DNA from: G963668345 sp965206025
GTDB taxonomy: Bacteria; Acidobacteriota; Terriglobia; Bryobacterales; UBA6623
DNA: 64,000 bases
Assembly (NCBI GenBank): GCA_965206025.1
Contig: CBDBIU010000005.1
Span: 124,001-188,000, forward strand
Direction: 5' to 3'
Positions 8,629 to 16,930 of the stretch are shown one piece after another. The translations under genes and the position numbers were made by a program. The notes beneath the pieces were generated by a model. It was not told where the DNA came from, did not search any database, and saw only the letters and a program-made list of their open reading frames with translations. The stretch's first letter is position 1; every line of letters begins with the position of its first letter.

Positions 8629-10199
8629 AGTCTTGTCTCATGCAAGATGAGTCTGAACGAGGAGTTTGTTTCTCACACAAGATGAGCCTGAAGGATCGGG
8701 GAGTGGGCATGCTGGGAATTGACTATCCAAGTGCAAAACACCAGCAAGCTGAACCTGCAACAGATCCAGCAGTTTCTCCACTCCAGCGAGGAGATTCGAT
8801 TCAAAGGCAAAGGGCGGGCCGAGATCTACACGTGGGTGGCGCGCACGCTTCGCCAGCACGGCTACAGCCGCCAAAACCGCGCCGACAAAGGGCTGCTGCG
8901 GCAGTATCTGGTCAAGATGACCGGACTGAGCCGGGCGCAAATCACGCGGCTGATCCAGCAGTACCGGCAGGGCGGAGAACTCCAACCCGCCCGCTACCGG
9001 CGGCATCGCTTTGCCCGCAAGTACACGCCCGCCGACGTCGAACTGCTGGCGGCGGTGGACGAGGCCCACGAAACCCTCAGCGGCCCGGCCACGCGCAAGA
9101 TCCTCGAGCGGGAATACCAGCAGTACCAGCAGCGCGAATACGAGCGGCTGGCGGGGATCTCGGTGGCCCAGATCTATCGCCTGCGGCGGCGCAGAGCCTA
9201 CCGCCAGCGGCGGCTGCATTTCACCAAGACCCGGCCCACGGCGGTGTCGATCGGCGAGCGGCGCCGGCCCGACCCGCAAGGCCAACCCGGCTTTCTGCGA
9301 GTGGATACGGTGCATCAAGGGGATCGCGATGGCGTCAAGGGCGTCTACCACATCAATGCCGTGGATGAAGTCACCCAGTGGCAAGTGGTCGGCGCCACGC
9401 CCGCGATCAGTGAAGCCTGGCTGGAGCCGTTGCTGAAAGCCATGATCGAGCAGTTTCCCTTTCGTATCCGCGGCTTCCATTCCGACAACGGCAGCGAGTT
9501 CCTCAATCGCACGGTGGAGAAGCTATTGAACAAGCTGCTGATCGAACAGACCAAGTCGCGTCCGCGGCACTCCAACGACAACGGCTTGGTGGAATCGAAA
9601 AACGGCGCGGTGATCCGCAAACACATGGGATATACGTACATCGCGGCGCCGCACGCGGGGCGCATCCAGCGCTTCTACCAACAGCACTTCAATCCCTATT
9701 TGAACTTCCACCGGCCCTGCGGACAGCCCGAGATCAAGACCGACGCCAAAGGCAAGCAGAAGCGGGTGTACCGCCACTACCAGACGCCTTGGGAATCTTT
9801 CGAGAAGTTGCCCGAGGCCGCCAGCTATCTCAAGCCAGGGCAGAGGCTGGAGGCTCTGGGCCGCATTGCCCAGGCCGAAAGCGACACGGCGGCGGCCCGC
9901 CGGATGCAGCGAGCCAAGCAGAAGCTGTTTGCCAGTTTCCGTTCCGCGAACACGCCGTGCTGAACAGCAGGAAGAGGGCTGTGGAAATGACGGGCGATGG
10001 AAAACGAGGAAAACCAAAACCAGGTTTCCCTTCGTTTCCCACCGCCCTTGGAAATCGCTCCGCGATTCCCACAATCCCACAACCCCGACGACGATTCTCC
10101 CCTTCCCAAAACTCAAAATCAAAAAGCCCGAAAGGAGCCCCAGCGACTCAAAAAGCCCCAACCCCCGTCTTCAGGCTCATCCTTCGATGAGAAAATGCT
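8629..10199 (+). mobile_element. 1571-bp insertion sequence with DDE integrase, copy 1 (intact)
   Basis: The element begins AGTCTTGTCTCATGCAAG and ends CGATGAGAAAATGCT. The ends are imperfect inverted repeats (AG..TT.TCTCAT..AAG.ATGAG). It is bounded by a perfect 5-bp duplication GCGTC at 8624-8628 and 10200-10204. The same element occurs, also 1571 bp, at 51974-53544 and as a rearranged locus at 60369-63094. One integrase-type transposase gene occupies most of it, followed by a non-coding tail of about 236 bp. Confidence 0.95.
8719..9963 (+). CDS. IS transposase, rve-type DDE integrase
   Basis: 414 residues, probable TTG start. Residues 30-110 hold helix-turn-helix segments (TGLSRAQITRLIQQYRQGG). 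The catalytic core contains FLRVDTVHQGDRDG (first Asp), FHSDNGSEFLN (second Asp) and NGLVESKNGAVIRK (Glu), the D,D,E triad of retroviral-type integrase folds. A basic Gln/Lys/Arg-rich C-terminus follows. It resembles IS481/IS3-superfamily transposases in one open frame; the exact IS family is uncertain. All catalytic residues are present, so this copy may be active. Confidence 0.9.
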   Translation: MTIQVQNTSKLNLQQIQQFLHSSEEIRFKGKGRAEIYTWVARTLRQHGYSRQNRADKGLLRQYLVKMTGLSRAQITRLIQQYRQGGELQPARYRRHRFARKYTPADVELLAAVDEAHETLSGPATRKILEREYQQYQQREYERLAGISVAQIYRLRRRRAYRQRRLHFTKTRPTAVSIGERRRPDPQGQPGFLRVDTVHQGDRDGVKGVYHINAVDEVTQWQVVGATPAISEAWLEPLLKAMIEQFPFRIRGFHSDNGSEFLNRTVEKLLNKLLIEQTKSRPRHSNDNGLVESKNGAVIRKHMGYTYIAAPHAGRIQRFYQQHFNPYLNFHRPCGQPEIKTDAKGKQKRVYRHYQTPWESFEKLPEAASYLKPGQRLEALGRIAQAESDTAAARRMQRAKQKLFASFRSANTPC

Positions 10200-10436
10200 G
10201 CGTCTCCGTGGGGGCGATGAACAAAAAACGATGTAGCCAGGAATGGCGACACGGCACGCAAGAATGCGTGCGCCACAAAAGCAAAAGGCCGCGTGATCTG
10301 GCGAGCGACGAGGACGACAGGGCGAAGGGGAAGTGTGGATCATCGCCGGCCTAGATCGGCGCTACGGGCTGGAGACCAAGGACGCGAACGCTGGAAAGAC
10401 GCCAGGTCCGCGCTACAAGCTCGCCAGAGGTCGGCG

Positions 10437-10560
10437 GGAGTGGAAACGAATGCCCGCCGTCAGGGATCTAGCCCGCTTGCCGACATACTGTACGCTGGGC
10501 GATGCACACGAACTGTCGCCGCGAGCCAGGGCGCCCGGGCCTTTTCGCCCCATCCACCGC
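10437..10560. repeat. Interspersed repeat, family 4, copy A
   Basis: A segment sharing a long, nearly identical core (CCCGCTTGCCGACATACTG, then GTACGCTGGGCGATG) with 30470-30600. It lies in the 375-bp gap between the insertion sequence and dctQ. The same gap also has a hairpin near 10250-10280 (GGCACGCAAGAATGCGTGC). No solute-binding protein gene is present here. Confidence 0.65.
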
Positions 10561-10574
10561 GTATGTGAGGAGAC

Positions 10575-11072
10575 ATGCGATCTAGAATCCGTCGAGCGTT
10601 CGAGCGATCGCTGGAGACGATCACGCTGGCGTTGATGGCCTCACTTGTTCTGGTCGTCGTCGTCGGAGTAGTTTTTCGCAAGGCCGGCACGTCGCTGGTT
10701 TGGTACGACGAGGTTGCTTCGATCCTGCTGGCCTGGCTGACCTATTACGGGGCGGCGCTGGCGGCCCTCAAGCGTTCGCACATCGGCTTCCCGAAACTGA
10801 TTCGCACGTTCAGCCCGAGACTTCGCCGTCGACTCACCCTCCTCCGTGATGTCGCAGTGATCGGTTTCTTTGCTCTGACGGCTTGGGCCGGCTGGCGAGT
10901 TTGGCTCGTCCTCGAAGGCTCTTACCTTGTCAGTCTGCCTTGGGTTCCCAGCCAACTGACTCAGTCGATCATACCCGTGGGAGCCGCTTTGTTCATCGCC
11001 GCCGAACTGCTTAAGAACGTCGAAATCTCTACTCCACCGGCTTCGCCGGGCGGAGGGGCGGAGCGTCCGTGA
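10575..11072 (+). CDS. dctQ: TRAP transporter small permease (DctQ-like)
   Basis: 165 residues with four membrane helices (about residues 15-37, 48-66, 90-110 and 128-148), the usual size and layout of a DctQ subunit. YDEVASILLAWLTYYGAALA is the typical second-helix signature with W and Y/A pattern. The gene overlaps dctM by GTGA. With DctM it forms the membrane part of a sodium-driven tripartite organic-acid importer. The periplasmic DctP partner normally encoded beside it is missing; an insertion sequence ends 375 bp upstream. Confidence 0.9.
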   Translation: MRSRIRRAFERSLETITLALMASLVLVVVVGVVFRKAGTSLVWYDEVASILLAWLTYYGAALAALKRSHIGFPKLIRTFSPRLRRRLTLLRDVAVIGFFALTAWAGWRVWLVLEGSYLVSLPWVPSQLTQSIIPVGAALFIAAELLKNVEISTPPASPGGGAERP

Positions 11073-12352
11073 TTCTTCTACTCATCTTCCTCGGACTTCT
11101 CGCTCTGGTGCTGATTGATGTTCCCATAGCGGTCGCGTTGGGGGTCGTGGCTGTCGCCGCCCTCGGGATCACCTCCGGCGTGGACGCGCTTCCCAACGTG
11201 GCTCTGGTCTTGTTCGACGGAGCCACGAAGTTCCCCTTGATTGCGATTCCGCTTTTCATCCTGGCCGGCGCCATCATGAACGCCTCGGGCATCTCCGGCC
11301 GCCTGATCGCGTTCGCGTCGGCGCTGTTTGGTTTCGTTCGCGGCGGCCTCTCGATGGTGACGATCGGCACGTCGTTGTTTTTCGCCGAGATTTCCGGCTC
11401 CGCGGTCGCCGACGTCGCCGCCTTGGGATCCATCTTGATTCCCGCGATGCGGCGCAAGGGCTATCCGACCACCTTCGCCGCCGCGGTTACCTCATCCGCT
11501 TCGACGCTGGCGGTGATCATCCCGCCGTCGATCCCGATGATCCTCTATGCCGTGATGTCGGGCAGTTCGGTGGTTGAGTTGTTCGTGGCCGGGATCATCC
11601 CAGGGGTTCTCGGCGGCCTGCTCATGATGGCGGCCGCCTACGCGGTTTCGGTGCGGCACAACTTTCCGGTCGAAGAGGTTTTCGAGCTGCGGCGCGTCGG
11701 GACTACGTTCAAGGAGGCCGGCTGGGCGTTGCTGCTGCCCCTGATCATCCTGGGAGGAATTTTCGGCGGCTGGGTCACTGCTACCGAAGGCGCCGGGCTC
11801 GCTGTTGTAGCGGCGATCGTGATCGGCGGGCTGATTTATCGCGGGCTCGACTGGAAGCGGCTGCGAGCGGCGATGATCGAAGCCGGCGCGCAGACGGCTG
11901 TCGTCATGCTTCTGGTGGCAACCTCGGCGCTGCTGGGCGACTATCTCACCGTCGTACAGGTTCCCCAACAGGTGGCGCAGGGCATGATCGAACTCACGGA
12001 CAATCCCCTGCTCATCCTCGCTTTGCTGAATGTATTCTTCCTCGTGATCGGCCTATTTCTGCATTCCGCCGCAGCGATCATTCTGGTGGTGCCGATCGTG
12101 ATGCCCCTGGTTCACGCGGTGGGCATCGACCCGATCCACTTCGGTTTGGTGGTGACGCTGAACCTGGGAATCGGCCAGCAAACCCCTCCCGTGGCAAGCG
12201 TTCTCGTGACCGCCTGCTCCATTGCCAAGGCGGATATCTGGGAAGTCAGCAAGGCAAATGTTCCCTTCATAGCGGTATTGCTGGCCATGCTGTTGCTGGT
12301 GACCTATATTCCGGCGATCCCGATGAGTTTGGTGAATCTGTTTTTCCGGTGA
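11069..12352 (+). CDS. dctM: TRAP transporter large permease (DctM-like)
   Basis: 427 residues, GTG start overlapping dctQ by 4 bp. Around twelve hydrophobic helices, with hallmark segments PLFILAGAIMNASGISGRL, EISGSAVADVAALGSILIP and NLGIGQQTPPVASVLVTACS, which place it firmly in the DctM/ion transporter superfamily. It is the sodium-coupled translocation subunit for dicarboxylates, sugar acids or similar anions. Substrate specificity resides in the missing DctP. Convergent with the following ferredoxin pair. Confidence 0.93.
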   Translation: MILLLIFLGLLALVLIDVPIAVALGVVAVAALGITSGVDALPNVALVLFDGATKFPLIAIPLFILAGAIMNASGISGRLIAFASALFGFVRGGLSMVTIGTSLFFAEISGSAVADVAALGSILIPAMRRKGYPTTFAAAVTSSASTLAVIIPPSIPMILYAVMSGSSVVELFVAGIIPGVLGGLLMMAAAYAVSVRHNFPVEEVFELRRVGTTFKEAGWALLLPLIILGGIFGGWVTATEGAGLAVVAAIVIGGLIYRGLDWKRLRAAMIEAGAQTAVVMLLVATSALLGDYLTVVQVPQQVAQGMIELTDNPLLILALLNVFFLVIGLFLHSAAAIILVVPIVMPLVHAVGIDPIHFGLVVTLNLGIGQQTPPVASVLVTACSIAKADIWEVSKANVPFIAVLLAMLLLVTYIPAIPMSLVNLFFR

Positions 12353-12381
12353 GGTCTGGTAGGGGATGCGCAGCAGCCTGT

Positions 12382-13056
12382 TTAAGCCTGATGAGTCCGG
12401 GCTTCTTCCAGGAGCCGCTTGGCGCGGGAGGGATTGTAGACGCCACAGGGGCAGAAACGGGCCAACGTAGCGACAGCCTGCTCGGGCGTCCGCCGGCCTT
12501 CGCGGACCATATCGAGCATCTTCTTCGCGAAGTTGAAGGAGATCATGCCGTGGCCGCACATCGTGGACACTTCCAAAACCTGGCTGTTGGGCAGGTGATC
12601 GTGAGCGTCGAAAAAGCCCAACGAGTATTCCACGCTGTGCCGCTTGATTCCACAGCCCTCGGCGGCCTGCTTGGCTCCTTCGACGGACGTGCTCATGTTG
12701 ATCGACAAACCCAGGTCCGCTTCGATGACGTCCTTTAAGCAGGCTTCGGCCTTTTCCTTCGAATCGAAAACCGCGGCCACGGTCCCGACCTTGTGGACGG
12801 CCGCGATCACGGCTTCGTAGTCGGGTTTGGTTTCGCGGCTCCAGTGCACGGTCGGGCGCAGATCGGACGAGGGCCGGTAGCTTCCGAAGTCGGAATTCCC
12901 CATATTCGCCGGGCCGTGGTTGACGCAAATGCGCAAGAAAGCCCTTTGCTTCTCGACGGCGCCTTCATCGTTCTTGCCCCTGCACGGAATGGCGAAGATG
13001 ACGTAGTCATCCTGGAAACTTTGCGCCTTACCGTACCGGTGCAAGGTGTTGGTCAC
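12382..13056 (-). CDS. Conserved Cys-rich protein of unknown function
   Basis: 224 residues, no signal peptide. Seven cysteines are present, notably in EGCGIKRHS, TMCGHGMISFNFAKKM and RFCPCGVYNPSRAKRLL. The last four could bind a metal or an iron-sulfur cluster. The start overlaps the end of the ferredoxin-like gene upstream by 29 bp, so the two are translationally linked and likely form a complex. I do not recognise a characterised family. No catalytic assignment is made. Confidence 0.7.
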   Translation of the reverse strand: MTNTLHRYGKAQSFQDDYVIFAIPCRGKNDEGAVEKQRAFLRICVNHGPANMGNSDFGSYRPSSDLRPTVHWSRETKPDYEAVIAAVHKVGTVAAVFDSKEKAEACLKDVIEADLGLSINMSTSVEGAKQAAEGCGIKRHSVEYSLGFFDAHDHLPNSQVLEVSTMCGHGMISFNFAKKMLDMVREGRRTPEQAVATLARFCPCGVYNPSRAKRLLEEARTHQA

Positions 13057-13876
13057 CGACGACCTCCTTCTGCCGGATGTTGGTCATACGGCCCAGGCCC
13101 AAGTTAGTTTTCGCGCGCTCAAAGGAGTAGCCGAGTTCCTCGAGCAGCGGCGCCAACCGCTTGTCCTCACCGCCCTCATCACAGCGGGTCGACACGCCCA
13201 GAGCGACGACGGTATCAATCTGTTTTGCAACCTCGGCGACTGTATCGAGGACCGCCGGCACCCGCTCGATCGTGGTCTTGATTTCGACGATCGCCGAGAG
13301 AATTTTCTCGTTGAGCAGGTCCTCTTTGAGGGCGCCCGTAGTCTTGTCCCTCATCAGGTGAGTGATGGGGTTCTTGGGCTCAAAAGCGACACCCAGCTTG
13401 GCCAGGGCCGTTGTCATCGTTTGGATGTGGTGGAAGCGCACGCCGACGCCCGGACGTCCAAACTCGATGACGTAGCCTACTTCCCCAACATCAACGCGGT
13501 GGGAGACGTCGTTGGTTTTCACCTCTTCGGTGCCGCGCCCGTGAATGCCGGTCGACTTGTGCTCGACCAACGGGTCGCTGAATACGCGGCGGGCGATTCT
13601 GGGCCAGGCCAACTCCTCCATCACGAAGGCGGAGGTGGGACAGACATCGGGCTCGGGTTCAAATCGGAAGCGGAACAGCTTCGCCAGCCCGCGCACCGAA
13701 CGCACCAGCGTCGGATTCAGGTGCTCGCCGCTCATGCGGTAACACGCACCGCACTCGACACATTCGTCGTAGTTGATCGTGGCCCGGTTCACCGTAGTGT
13801 CGACGTAAATGGCCCCCATCGGGCACACGGGCACGCAGTTGCTACAGGCAACACATTTTTGAGGATCAATCTGCAA
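13028..13876 (-). CDS. Two-[4Fe-4S] ferredoxin-like protein with unknown C-terminal domain
   Basis: 282 residues. The N-terminus has a standard cluster motif, CVACSNCVPVCP (residues 8-19). The second, CVECGAC (about 39-45), lacks its nearby fourth Cys; a CP pair occurs only about 30 residues later in EPDVCPTSAF, suggesting a loop insertion. Residues 80-282 form a domain I do not recognise, with GYVIEFGRPGVGVRFHHIQ and a helical region. It precedes and overlaps the Cys-rich gene at 12382-13056. A cytosolic electron-transfer pair is the likely role, as inference. Confidence 0.8.
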   Translation of the reverse strand: MQIDPQKCVACSNCVPVCPMGAIYVDTTVNRATINYDECVECGACYRMSGEHLNPTLVRSVRGLAKLFRFRFEPEPDVCPTSAFVMEELAWPRIARRVFSDPLVEHKSTGIHGRGTEEVKTNDVSHRVDVGEVGYVIEFGRPGVGVRFHHIQTMTTALAKLGVAFEPKNPITHLMRDKTTGALKEDLLNEKILSAIVEIKTTIERVPAVLDTVAEVAKQIDTVVALGVSTRCDEGGEDKRLAPLLEELGYSFERAKTNLGLGRMTNIRQKEVVGDQHLAPVR

Positions 13877-14115
13877 AACCGTTTCCGCGGCTGTTTTCGC
13901 GACCAGTGTAACACAGCGTCTGGAAGGGCTTTCCCTGGATGTTTGCAGACTCGAAGCCGAAAGGCATACCTTGCGAAACTTTCGTCATTGGCCGATAACG
14001 TGTATCAAGAACCGACTTACGCCGAATAGCATTTGTGACATAGATTGCCCGGCGTATATACACCTACTCTCTTCGAAGTGAGCCTCCAAGCGAGGTTCCC
14101 CCACACAGGCGATTC

Positions 14116-14643
14116 ATGATGACAATCTCAAAATCAACCACTGTTAAATTGTTTGCGGGTTTGGCGGTCTTGGGGCTGCTATTCCCGCTCGCTCCTTCGA
14201 GCGAAGCCGGCGACGCGGCCGTCGAGCGGACACGTAAGCAGATTCGCATGCTCGACGACCTCTACAAGACGGTCGTAGTTCTCATTACGACGCACTACGT
14301 CAATGACAGTTCGACGCTGCCGGCGGGCACGGCGGCGGTCGCCCTTTTCGACGCCATGAAGAAAAAGGGCTGGCACGAAGTGCGGCTTGTCGATGCCACG
14401 GGCAAACCAATCATGGCCAAGAATTCGCCGCGGGACGACTTCGAGAAGGGCGCTGTCGCCAAGCTCAAGGGAGGCGAAAGCTACCACGACGAAGTTGTCG
14501 ACCGCGACGGCAAACGCTATTTGCGGGCGGCCACGCCGATTCCCGTGGTCATGGAAAAGTGCATGATGTGCCACCCGCACTACAAAGAAGCCAAAGTTGG
14601 CGAGGCAATCGGCGCTCTCAGTTATACGGTTCCCATCGAGTAG
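14116..14643 (+). CDS. Periplasmic c-type heme DUF3365 (Tll0287-like) protein
   Basis: 175 residues. A signal peptide covers about residues 1-31 (hydrophobic core FAGLAVLGLLFPLA, then SSEAGD). The single heme motif CMMCH lies near residue 152, followed by PHYKEAKVGEAIGALSYTVP, the conserved C-terminal block of Tll0287-like domains, which adopt a PAS-like fold. It probably senses or transfers electrons in the periplasm. It stands alone between convergent neighbours. Domain identity is clear, physiological partner unknown. Confidence 0.85.
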   Translation: MMTISKSTTVKLFAGLAVLGLLFPLAPSSEAGDAAVERTRKQIRMLDDLYKTVVVLITTHYVNDSSTLPAGTAAVALFDAMKKKGWHEVRLVDATGKPIMAKNSPRDDFEKGAVAKLKGGESYHDEVVDRDGKRYLRAATPIPVVMEKCMMCHPHYKEAKVGEAIGALSYTVPIE

Positions 14644-14680
14644 TTGGGCACATCGCCGTCTCGGGCGCTGGGACGTCGGG

Positions 14681-15961
14681 TCAACCTCCAAAGACCTCCA
14701 TCAGCCGCTCGTAAACCTGCCCCGCCCCTAGGTAGGCGAAAAACAGCAACGCCGCCACCAAAATCGCGTTGGACAGCGGGCGATTGAGGAAGTCGGACCC
14801 CACCCAACGGCGGCGGTTATTGAGCAGTAGCAGCGTCAGCGCCAGCAGGGGCAGGAAAAAAGCGCCGATCACGCCGTACGCTAGCTGGATTTCCCGGACC
14901 GGCGCCCAAAGAAAGACCAGCGGCGCCGTGGCGATGAACACCAGGTAGGCGCGATAAGGCTTGCTCCCGCGAAGGTCGGTCTGCCTCCTCAGACCCGGCG
15001 TTTTGCCGGCTCCTAATTCCAGAAAGTCCGCAAACATGTAAGGAATGCTCTGCCACACGCCTAAAAGGCTTGAAAAAACGGCGCCCCAAAATCCCGCCAG
15101 GAAAATCCAGTAGCCCCAAGGACCGATCTCGGCCTGCAACAGATGAGCCATCCGGATCGGCAGGTCGGCTCCTCCGCCCTCGAGTTGAACCCCGGAGCCG
15201 ATGATGAGCGCCGCCATTCCGAATAGTGCCGTCACCCCGTTTCCCACGGCCAGATCAATGCGGCAAACCCGGACATCCCGCAGTCCGCGACGGCCGACCT
15301 CGCGCATCCAGTAGCCGTAGGAGAGTAGCGTGACCGTTCCTCCTACACCCCCTACTACCGCCAGCACCCAGCCTCCCTGGCCGGCTGGAATCGAGGGAAT
15401 CAATCCCCGCGCGACCTCGCCCCAGTCCGGGCCAATCGCGACCGCCGTCGTAATCACCGTGACAAACATGATCCCGACTAAGTACGACATCAACTTCTCG
15501 AACAGCGCGAAGCTCCCGTACCAGACCAATACCAAGCCCAACATCGAATGGAAGACCCCCCAGACGATCTTCGAGGTAACGGGGTCTCCCAGCGGAACCA
15601 GCCCGCCACCCGCTACGCCGCAGGCGGTGGCCAGCGCCCCTCCCACTACCAAAGTGAAAAGAAGCAAATAAGCGAAGAACGCCCACCGAATCCAGCCGCC
15701 CAGCCGCCACGCCCAGCCCTCGATCGGCGTCGATTGGGTGGCGAGCCACCAGCGCGCAATGCCTTCGGTCAGGGCGAACTTGAAGACGACGCCCACAATC
15801 GCCGCCCACATCAACCCAAGCCCTACTTCCGAGCCGGCCAAACTCGTCGTCATCAGGTCGCCGGCGCCGACGCCGGTAGCCGCCAGCAGCATTCCCGGTG
15901 CAACGATCGAAAACAAAGATCTAGATGCCCGGCTGGACCCAGCCTTCTTTCTATCCCTCAC
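14681..15961 (-). CDS. Nramp-related membrane transporter
   Basis: 426 residues with about eleven hydrophobic helices. In place of the Nramp DPGN motif the first helix reads GVGAGDLMTTSLAGSEVG, and the usual MPHN in helix six is absent (GYWMREVG). This pattern fits the Nramp-related branch, some of whose members carry magnesium or other ions, rather than a classical manganese/iron MntH. It is preceded by a region crowded with repeats and MITE copy 2, which lies about 160 bp upstream of its start. Confidence 0.8.
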   Translation of the reverse strand: MRDRKKAGSSRASRSLFSIVAPGMLLAATGVGAGDLMTTSLAGSEVGLGLMWAAIVGVVFKFALTEGIARWWLATQSTPIEGWAWRLGGWIRWAFFAYLLLFTLVVGGALATACGVAGGGLVPLGDPVTSKIVWGVFHSMLGLVLVWYGSFALFEKLMSYLVGIMFVTVITTAVAIGPDWGEVARGLIPSIPAGQGGWVLAVVGGVGGTVTLLSYGYWMREVGRRGLRDVRVCRIDLAVGNGVTALFGMAALIIGSGVQLEGGGADLPIRMAHLLQAEIGPWGYWIFLAGFWGAVFSSLLGVWQSIPYMFADFLELGAGKTPGLRRQTDLRGSKPYRAYLVFIATAPLVFLWAPVREIQLAYGVIGAFFLPLLALTLLLLNNRRRWVGSDFLNRPLSNAILVAALLFFAYLGAGQVYERLMEVFGG

Positions 15962-16006
15962 AACGCTACATCTTAGCGGCTACCGCGGCCGTGGGACATC
16001 AGACGC

Positions 16007-16030
16007 TTCTCGCCACCTGGTGAGAAAAAC
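16007..16030. repeat. Short palindromic repeat, family 3
   Basis: CGCCACCTGGTGAGAAAA, a half-unit of a family also found at 30445-30469, 43117-43167, 48890-48915, 49761-49785 and 49907-49952. Full copies are hairpins with CTTTTCTCAC and GTGAGAAAAG arms around a CGCCACCTGG core. Intergenic. Confidence 0.65.
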
Positions 16031-16032
16031 GG

Positions 16033-16627
16033 GCTAGCAGCCCGTGGCGAAAGTCGCACGGGAGAGAAAAATAGGAACTGCGACCAATTCGCTCCCCATC
16101 ATGGCCCTGGAAACAAAAAACTTCGGCTCTTCCGGGTTTTTAGTGGGTGGCCAACGGGTAGCCGGCTCCTCCATCCTGCCGACCCGACGTCGCCCGCAGT
16201 CACATCGGAGCCCAAAAGGCGGCCAAGAAATCCCCAAATACCCTACACGCCAGTCCGGTCGTGGGCAACTCGTAAAGGGAATAAGACACTGATAAACAGG
16301 GAGTTATCTCTTTGAGTGTGGCCACTGGATGACAGTTGTGGATCCGCATTTCACAGCCTTCGGGAGACTGTACGACTACCTGCCAGCAGCCTTGCTCTAC
16401 TCGTAACCCTTTGTTTATCAGTAATTCTTTTTGGCCAACGCAGTCGCCGCCCGGCCTTGGGGGCCGTAGAGTTGTCACGAAGCCCTTGAATGGCACCGAA
16501 GCAGGCTCCGGGAGGTCGGCCTCACAGTGGCGAGGGATCCGTCACTCACCGCCGCCAGCCACTAAAATCCCAGAAGAGCCAAAACTTCACCTGAAGCGAA
16601 TTGGCTGGCTGTACCCGATTTTTCGCG
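16033..16627 (+). repeat. Palindromic interspersed repeat, family 1, copy B, split by a MITE
   Basis: The left part (GCTAGCAGCCCGTGGCG to AAAACTTC) and right part (ACCTGAAGCGAATTGGCTGG to about 16627) become contiguous and match the copies at 51441 and 57251 once the 456-bp MITE and one 8-bp duplication are removed. This gives a relative order: the palindromic repeat was there before the MITE. Confidence 0.8.
16125..16580 (-). mobile_element. 456-bp ISL3-type MITE, copy 2
   Basis: Reverse-orientation copy of the element at 5099-5554, same length and nearly identical sequence, with inverted ends GGCTCTTCCGGG and CCCAGAAGAGCC. Flanked by the perfect 8-bp duplication AAAACTTC at 16117-16124 and 16581-16588. 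It is nested inside a family-1 palindromic repeat. No transposase is encoded. Confidence 0.95.
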
Positions 16628-16689
16628 ACGTCTACTCTTGCCACGAGCTGCTAGTGCTTGGTCCCATAAATTCGCGATCGTTTATAGGC

Positions 16690-16929
16690 GGCAATTACTG
16701 GACCGCTCCCTCGCCCCCCCCCGCGTTCATCCCTTTGGGCGGGGCACGGGATTGGCCGTACGCCATGGCCGCTCACTGGCGTTCGCGGCTCTTAATCGGG
16801 CATGGCAAGGGTGTGCGTGAGCAAGGGACTGACGCTGGAACGCTAGTGACAGGCCAAGTGTCCGTTGGGACCGTGGCGGCATGACCGCTCGGTCGAAAAC
16901 CCGCTGGCTTTCGGTCCCTGGGGGGGGCG
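16690..16929. repeat. Interspersed repeat, family 2, copy A
   Basis: Contains GCCATGGCCGCTCACTGGCG, GGAACGCTAGTGACAGGCCA and CGGTCGAAAACCCGCTGG, modules that recur at 27538-27770, 33195-33245, 36205-36302 and 54340-54470 in varying order and completeness. The modules abut the 3' end of the symporter gene. No gene is seen here. Confidence 0.65.
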
Positions 16930-16930
16930 A

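Noticed and set aside
8638..9480. Long ORF (280 codons) antisense to the IS transposase
   Set aside because: It mirrors the codon structure of the GC-rich transposase gene; composition is not protein-like and it recurs only with the IS.
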